Origin: Bradyrhizobium sp. Ash2021
Lineage (GTDB): Bacteria > Pseudomonadota > Alphaproteobacteria > Rhizobiales > Xanthobacteraceae
Reading direction: 5' to 3'
DNA length: 64,000 bases
NCBI RefSeq assembly: GCF_031202265.1
Contig: NZ_CP100604.1
Span: forward strand, 4,446,501-4,510,500
The notes beneath the pieces are model-generated. The model saw only the letters and a program-made list of their open reading frames with translations, did no database searches and had not been told where the DNA came from. A program made the position numbers and the translations under genes. Each line of letters opens with the position of its first letter. Position 1 is the stretch's first letter. Below are positions 60,148-64,000 of this stretch, piece by piece.

Positions 60148-60795
60148 TTATGTCATCGGCGGCGCGATGAATTTGATAAACCCCGGCCGCTCCGAGATCT
60201 GCGCGAACCAGCTTTCGAGACAGGGCAGCTTCGGCTTGGTGACGCCTTCGACGCCGAACCACCGCCGCGCAAAGGCGCCGACCGCGATATCGGCAATCGT
60301 GAACTGATCGCCCTCGATGAAGGGCCGGTTCGCCAGCTGCTGCTCCATGATACGCCACACCACGGCTTCGGCGTCGACATCCTTCTGGATCGCGACCATG
60401 TCGCGTTTTTCGGGCGGCGTCCGCACCAGCGCCCAGAACACGGGGCGGTCGACCGGCTGCAGGGTCGACAGCGTCCAGTCCAGCCACCGATCGACGGCGG
60501 CGCGCTGCTGTGGCGCTTGCGGATAGATCGGCGAGCCCTGGCCGTACACGAGACAGAGATAACGCATCACCGAATTGGATTCCCAGAGCACATAATCGCC
60601 GTCGACCAGGGTCGGCACGCGGCCGTTGGGATTCATCGCGAGATAGGCAGCCTCGTTGTTCTTGCCGAACTGCATGCCGGCATCGATGCGATGATAGCTG
60701 ATATCGAGTTCGTGCAGGCACCACAGCACTTTTTGCACATTGACCGAGTTGGCCCGGCCCCAGATCGTGAGTTGGTTTTGCTTGTCGTTGGCCAC
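60148..60795 (-). CDS. Glutathione S-transferase family protein
   Basis: A 215-residue GST. The N-terminal thioredoxin-like domain has IWGRANSVNVQKVLWCLHEL with the catalytic Ser/Asn region, NPNGRVPTLVDGDYVLWESNSVMRYL with the cis-Pro and the SNS glutathione contact, then the all-helical C-terminal domain (IADIAVGAFARRWFG). It resembles beta/theta-like bacterial GSTs. Substrate unknown; cytosolic detoxification likely. Alone on its strand. Confidence 0.88.
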   Translation of the reverse strand: MANDKQNQLTIWGRANSVNVQKVLWCLHELDISYHRIDAGMQFGKNNEAAYLAMNPNGRVPTLVDGDYVLWESNSVMRYLCLVYGQGSPIYPQAPQQRAAVDRWLDWTLSTLQPVDRPVFWALVRTPPEKRDMVAIQKDVDAEAVVWRIMEQQLANRPFIEGDQFTIADIAVGAFARRWFGVEGVTKPKLPCLESWFAQISERPGFIKFIAPPMT

Positions 60796-60981
60796 GCGCT
60801 TTTGCTCCCGCTGATCCGCTTGTCGCAGTTCATATCGGAATTCCCGCCGAAAAGCGCTGATACGATTGCTCCGAGGCCAAAAAAATCAGACCCCGCCGCG
60901 TAACGGCAGGGCCTGATTTCGCGTAAGATACGGCGCCCGGTTTGCGCTGCACGTGCGTCAAACAGAGATCTCAAATAGAGA

Positions 60982-61062
60982 TCAATGGCCGAAGAACAAC
61001 CAAAGCAGAATGATCACCGGAATCGGCACGCCCAACAACCACAGCAGAATTCCTCTTCCCAT
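60982..61062 (-). CDS. Very small hydrophobic protein
   Basis: A 26-residue peptide (MGRGILLWLLGVPIPVIILL..., ending WLFFGH), a single membrane helix. The ribosome site GAGGAGGAG is excellent. Similar peptides occur in rhizobia, from memory. The function is unknown. Confidence 0.6.
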   Translation of the reverse strand: MGRGILLWLLGVPIPVIILLWLFFGH

Positions 61063-61120
61063 CGTCTCCTCCTCGAAATCTTTTGATCGCGAGAACAACG
61101 TACGAGGGAGGGTGGGGTTC

Positions 61121-61320
61121 CTATGACTTTGGAATCTCCGACAGCGATAGTCCGATTCGGAACAGCGAGTAGCCGTTCTGATCGACGGCGTCCCGCACCT
61201 CCGCATTGACGTCGTCGGAATGGCGGCCGCGCGTGTCAGCCGCCATTCGTCTTCGGTGCCGGATGGAAACGGCGCGTCCGCTCTTGTCACCAGCCGGTAG
61301 CCGGGATGGCGGACGTGCAC
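61121..61320 (-). pseudogene. Frameshifted small gene upstream of gloA
   Basis: From a GTG at 61320 one frame reads HVRHPGYRLVTRADAPFPSGTEDEWRLTR, and the next frame continues DDVNAEVRDAVDQNGYSLFRIGLSLSEIPKS to a stop at 61121. The frames switch near 61225-61240, in GCGGCCGCC. Both halves have normal codon use, suggesting a recently broken gene. Function unknown. Confidence 0.5.
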
Positions 61321-61338
61321 ATAAAATCTGTAGAGGGC

Positions 61339-61791
61339 TTACCAGTGGCCGGTGTTCGGCATCGAAGCCCACGGCTCCGCCGGCGGCTTCGGATTGCCTT
61401 TTTGCAGCAGCTCGATCGAATGCAGATCCGGCGAGCGCACGAACGCCATGTTGCCGTCGCGCGGCGGCCGGTTGATGGTGACGCCGAGCTTCATCAGCCG
61501 GTCGCAGGTCGCGTAGATGTCGTCGACCTCATAGGCGAGGTGACCGAAATAGCGGTCCTCGCCGTATTTCTCCTCGTCCCAGTTGTAGGTGAGTTCGACC
61601 AGCGGTGCGCCGCGATTCTGCGGCGCCTGCTTGAACAGGCCTTCGTCTTCGGGCGCACACAGGAACAGCAGCGTGAACCGACCCTTGTCGTTGTCGACGC
61701 GGCGCACTTCCTTCAGCCCCAGCGCGTCCTGATAGAATTTCAGCGCGGCATCGAGATTGCGGACACGCAGCATGGTGTGGAGATAACGCAT
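61339..61791 (-). CDS. gloA: Lactoylglutathione lyase (glyoxalase I)
   Basis: A 150-residue metalloenzyme converting methylglyoxal-glutathione hemithioacetal to S-lactoylglutathione. Family signature MLRVRNLDAALKFYQDALGLKEVRR; metal ligands His5, the Glu in LVELTYNW, His83 in YFGHLAYEVDD and Glu in DLHSIELLQ. The size and the short form suggest the Ni-type bacterial enzyme. GAGGGAG lies ten bases before the ATG. It stands between a broken gene and small hypothetical genes, alone. Confidence 0.91.
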   Translation of the reverse strand: MRYLHTMLRVRNLDAALKFYQDALGLKEVRRVDNDKGRFTLLFLCAPEDEGLFKQAPQNRGAPLVELTYNWDEEKYGEDRYFGHLAYEVDDIYATCDRLMKLGVTINRPPRDGNMAFVRSPDLHSIELLQKGNPKPPAEPWASMPNTGHW

Positions 61792-61936
61792 GTTTCTTGG
61801 CTCCCTCTGGTTTCTTTTAAGAAGGTTCGATAGTTCGGCGCACTGAATAGCAGCAAAATGCCCGCGAGGGCAGGCCCTTGCGTGCGGGTCAAAACCCCAG
61901 GGTTTTCGCCGGAAAGCTAAGGGATCACTTCGCGGC

Positions 61937-62122
61937 TTACTTGGCGTAACCCTGGGAGCGGAGCCACGCGATGCGGCGGTCTCCGTTCATCCAGTCGTCC
62001 GCGTCGGATTTGCTTTTCAGGCCGGTGATTTCCCGGGGCTCGACGCCCGGGTATTCCGCCAGGATATTCCAGTCGTCCTCTGCGTTTCGGACGATTTTGA
62101 AGGTCACTTTTGCTTTTGCCAT
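61937..62122 (-). CDS. Small hypothetical protein
   Basis: A 61-residue protein of mixed charge: KVTFKIVRNAEDDWNILAEYPGVEPREITGLKSKSDADDWMNGDRRIAWLRSQGY. The pattern of a small alpha/beta protein is clear, with related proteins in rhizobia. No function known. Single gene. Confidence 0.68.
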   Translation of the reverse strand: MAKAKVTFKIVRNAEDDWNILAEYPGVEPREITGLKSKSDADDWMNGDRRIAWLRSQGYAK

Positions 62123-62295
62123 ACGCCATTATGCACGCAATTTCCCCGGAAGAGAACCGCCTTACGGCGGGCCTGCGTCGTTTCCATCGAACGGGCACCA
62201 ATTCCGGCAAAAGCGGCTGGTCTCGATCGCGTGACCTTCCGCACATATTCGATCCGCGCTCTCCGTCAATCCTGGATCAAACGGAGAGATATCCG

Positions 62296-62451
62296 ATGTA
62301 TTTGGTCGAAGGCATGATCGTTCTGGCGATCGTTTTCTTTTTCGTGCTGTCGGACACCGATGCAAAGACAGTGCGGATGAAATTATCGGTCTTGAGCAGC
62401 CTCGGTATGCTATTGGCGATGCTGGTTGTCGCTCCTCATTTGCCGCACTGA
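62296..62451 (+). CDS. Small membrane protein
   Basis: A 51-residue protein with two hydrophobic helices (about 3-18 and 31-46). GGAGAG is six bases before the ATG. No family recognised. The 270 bases to the next gene hold nothing clear. Confidence 0.5.
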   Translation: MYLVEGMIVLAIVFFFVLSDTDAKTVRMKLSVLSSLGMLLAMLVVAPHLPH

Positions 62452-62722
62452 CGACGCGGCCGGGCCAGTCAACGCACGGCCACGGGCGTTCGTAACATCC
62501 CTCAAGGGCCGTACCGTCGAAACCTCGGGGTCGAGAAAATACCGGGCCGAATCGATCCAGCGATAATGGATCGGCAGGTGATGCTTGCCGTCGCCGGCAG
62601 CGTGTCGCCGCTTACGCGCGAAAGTAGCTTCACACAATGCGGATTGGATATCGTCCGCGTGAAGAACATGCGGCAGGGGCAAAGCCCGGCGCTCCGCTCC
62701 GATTCAATCGGACCGGAAGGCG

Positions 62723-62869
62723 TCAGTGGGTCTGTTCGAGCCGTTCGGCGTAGAGCCGGAATTCTTCGGCCATCTCGATCAGCTTCTTCGAGGTTTCCGG
62801 ATCGTTGACGGACTGAGCCAATCGCTTGGCCCGGTTGGACTGGTCTCGGTAGTGGTCGGCTTGGGTCAT
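62723..62869 (-). CDS. Very small coiled-coil-like protein
   Basis: A 48-residue protein, MTQADHYRDQSNRAKRLAQS... to YAERLEQTH, highly helical and charged. AAAAGG is nine bases before the ATG. Rhizobia have many small proteins of this sort (my recollection), sometimes linked to stress. Function unknown. Confidence 0.6.
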   Translation of the reverse strand: MTQADHYRDQSNRAKRLAQSVNDPETSKKLIEMAEEFRLYAERLEQTH

Positions 62870-63193
62870 GAGAGCACCTTTTCAGGTAAGTCCAGACCGG
62901 GCTGAAAAGGTTCGATCGCGCAAAATGAAATTCCGGCAAGGTTGGGGGCGTCAGGTCGTCGCACAGGGCGTGGCGAAAGATCGCCGTTGCCGTCACCACG
63001 AAGCCGAGAAAAGTAACGGTCTTTTAAGCCGGCAGCGGACGGGAAAATGCGCCCCCTGTTCGTTCCCCGAGAACAAAAGGAGTCCCGCTATTCCCTGTCC
63101 GACGGAAGCCGTGGCAAGCCGTCGCGCGGCTTCTCAGCTTGCACCGGTAATTGTATCGATATGCTCGCGCATATTCTCAATCGTCCGGTTGCC
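62870..63193. other. Gene-free stretch before the GrlR-like gene
   Basis: No convincing gene or repeat. It must hold the promoters of the coiled-coil-like gene (left) and of the GrlR-like gene (right). Confidence 0.45.
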
Positions 63194-63541
63194 ATGAAGA
63201 ACGGTCTTTATTCGATCCACATCCATATGCTCGACGGTGTCAAAGGCCGCGACAGTGGTGTGCTCATCCTTCGTGACGGCGTATTGATCGGCGGCGGTCC
63301 CTATTTCTGGTCGTCCGGCGCCTACACCTTCGGTGCCGGGACCTGGAAAGGGCACCTGACCACCAACCAGCACTCGCCGTTCTCGGATCGGTTTGTCCGG
63401 CCGTTGTTCGGCGGAGAGGAAGTCACCAGCGGGTTTTCCGGTACCTTTGCCGATGATCAGGCCGAGGTGTTCGGCACGGTTCTGGTCGGGACCCGCAGCC
63501 TGAGTTTTCGCGCGACGTTGAAGAAACTCGCGGACGGCTGA
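63194..63541 (+). CDS. GrlR-like small regulatory protein
   Basis: A 115-residue protein opening with MKNGLYSIHIHMLDGVKGRDSGVLILRDG, then GGGPYFWSSGAYTFGAGTWKGHLTTNQHSPFSD. This is the GrlR-like family of small beta-barrel proteins; GrlR itself represses type III secretion genes in enteropathogenic E. coli, but rhizobial copies have no known target. No clear ribosome site. No secretion genes are nearby. Confidence 0.8.
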   Translation: MKNGLYSIHIHMLDGVKGRDSGVLILRDGVLIGGGPYFWSSGAYTFGAGTWKGHLTTNQHSPFSDRFVRPLFGGEEVTSGFSGTFADDQAEVFGTVLVGTRSLSFRATLKKLADG

Positions 63542-63828
63542 GGCGTCGGCGCCGGCTGTGGACGAGTGCGCAGCAAGACGATGAAGGTGTGGAGGAAAAC
63601 GGCATTTCCGCCCTGTGGATATGCTGCGGATAATAGTTGGATATGCTGCGGATGATTAGGGTCTGGGTGGACCCTTATCCAGACCACCACGCCGTCGCGA
63701 AGGGGGCGGCTTGCGGCGGTCTGCTAACGAACCCTTTCCAGACAGCCGATAACTCCAGGCAACCGATAACCCTATTCAGTTAGGTTAAAGCCCAAATCGC
63801 GTTGTGCTGATCTGGGGGTGCGATAGGG
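63542..63828. repeat. Gene-free stretch with direct repeats
   Basis: GGATATGCTGCGGAT occurs twice (about 63618 and 63641), spaced by a few bases, and CCGATAAC also occurs twice (near 63745-63770). No gene was found. The promoter of the next gene must be here. Confidence 0.5.
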
Positions 63829-64000
63829 ATGGCTGCCGAGAGAACAGCCATGGTCCCTTCATTTCACAACGCGGACAAGCCGACCCACCGCCGCGTAATG
63901 GTGGTTGGTCTGCTATTTTGCCTGGCTTTCGTTACGATCAGCTTTTCGCTCCGGCCGTTCCCGGAAAGCGGCCAGGTGCTGGTGAAGGCCGACAGGCTGG
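63829..64000 (+). CDS. Membrane-anchored protein, N-terminal part
   Basis: The last gene runs off the right edge. 57 residues are visible: a polar N-terminus, a hydrophobic helix (about 25-45, VMVVGLLFCLAFVTISFSL) and PFPESGQVLVKADRL. It is probably an inner-membrane or exported protein. No domain is yet visible. Confidence 0.55.
   Translation, partial: MAAERTAMVPSFHNADKPTHRRVMVVGLLFCLAFVTISFSLRPFPESGQVLVKADRL

Noticed and set aside
63590..63660. DnaA-box-like sequences (TGTGGATA) suggesting an origin
   Set aside because: Only one or two imperfect boxes, no AT-rich unwinding region and no dnaA, hemE or parAB nearby.

Overview
The window is 64 kb of a high-GC alphaproteobacterial chromosome. 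It looks like Bradyrhizobium or a close relative in the Nitrobacteraceae. The grounds are a class I PHA synthase, ParE, the YxxD-less porin-family barrel proteins ending in FxGPVVAKY or APVVARY, several small proteins typical of that group, and the families of dispersed palindromic repeats between genes. Assignments rest on reading motifs and gene order; no database search was run.

Layout. 0-12 kb: the N-terminus of a diguanylate-cyclase-type protein, a RhlE helicase, a secreted caspase-like protein, three paralogous outer-membrane barrel proteins each followed by a near-identical terminator, an FAD monooxygenase, an SDR and parE. 12-24 kb: DedA, a metallo-beta-lactamase-fold hydrolase, a marR-MFS efflux operon with a two-palindrome operator, paiB-like gene overlapping argC, a methyltransferase, a caspase-like/alpha-beta-hydrolase gene pair joined by an ATGA overlap, MAPEG and phaC. 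24-31 kb: lipoprotein, LL-DAP/alanine aminotransferase, homoserine dehydrogenase, glpX, a haloacid dehalogenase and a SecD-like protein that has lost its membrane domain.

31-38 kb is accessory: a PAP2 protein, a complete IS701-family element with CTAA target duplication, a truncated AraC regulator, an orphan soluble histidine kinase, a double-glycine-leader peptide, a beta-propeller and a small cytochrome c. 38-52 kb is housekeeping: recJ, SDR, lytic transglycosylase, marR/ahpD-like pair, M23 peptidase, the complete EF-P/EpmA/EpmB translation-factor modification cluster, and a DAHP synthase preceded by a leader peptide with seven aromatic-rich codons and an attenuator hairpin; then hdeD and prsW. 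52-64 kb is decayed and mobile: a porin relic, frameshifted genes, an intact IS630 element, tRNA-Glu(TTC) and many very small genes, ending in the start of a membrane protein.

The most interesting points are the aromatic-codon leader peptide upstream of the DAHP synthase gene (a readable attenuator), the caspase-hydrolase pair (a plausible conflict or cell-death module), the free-standing SecD ectodomain, and the orphan double-glycine-leader peptide. No CRISPR array, rRNA or prophage was seen.
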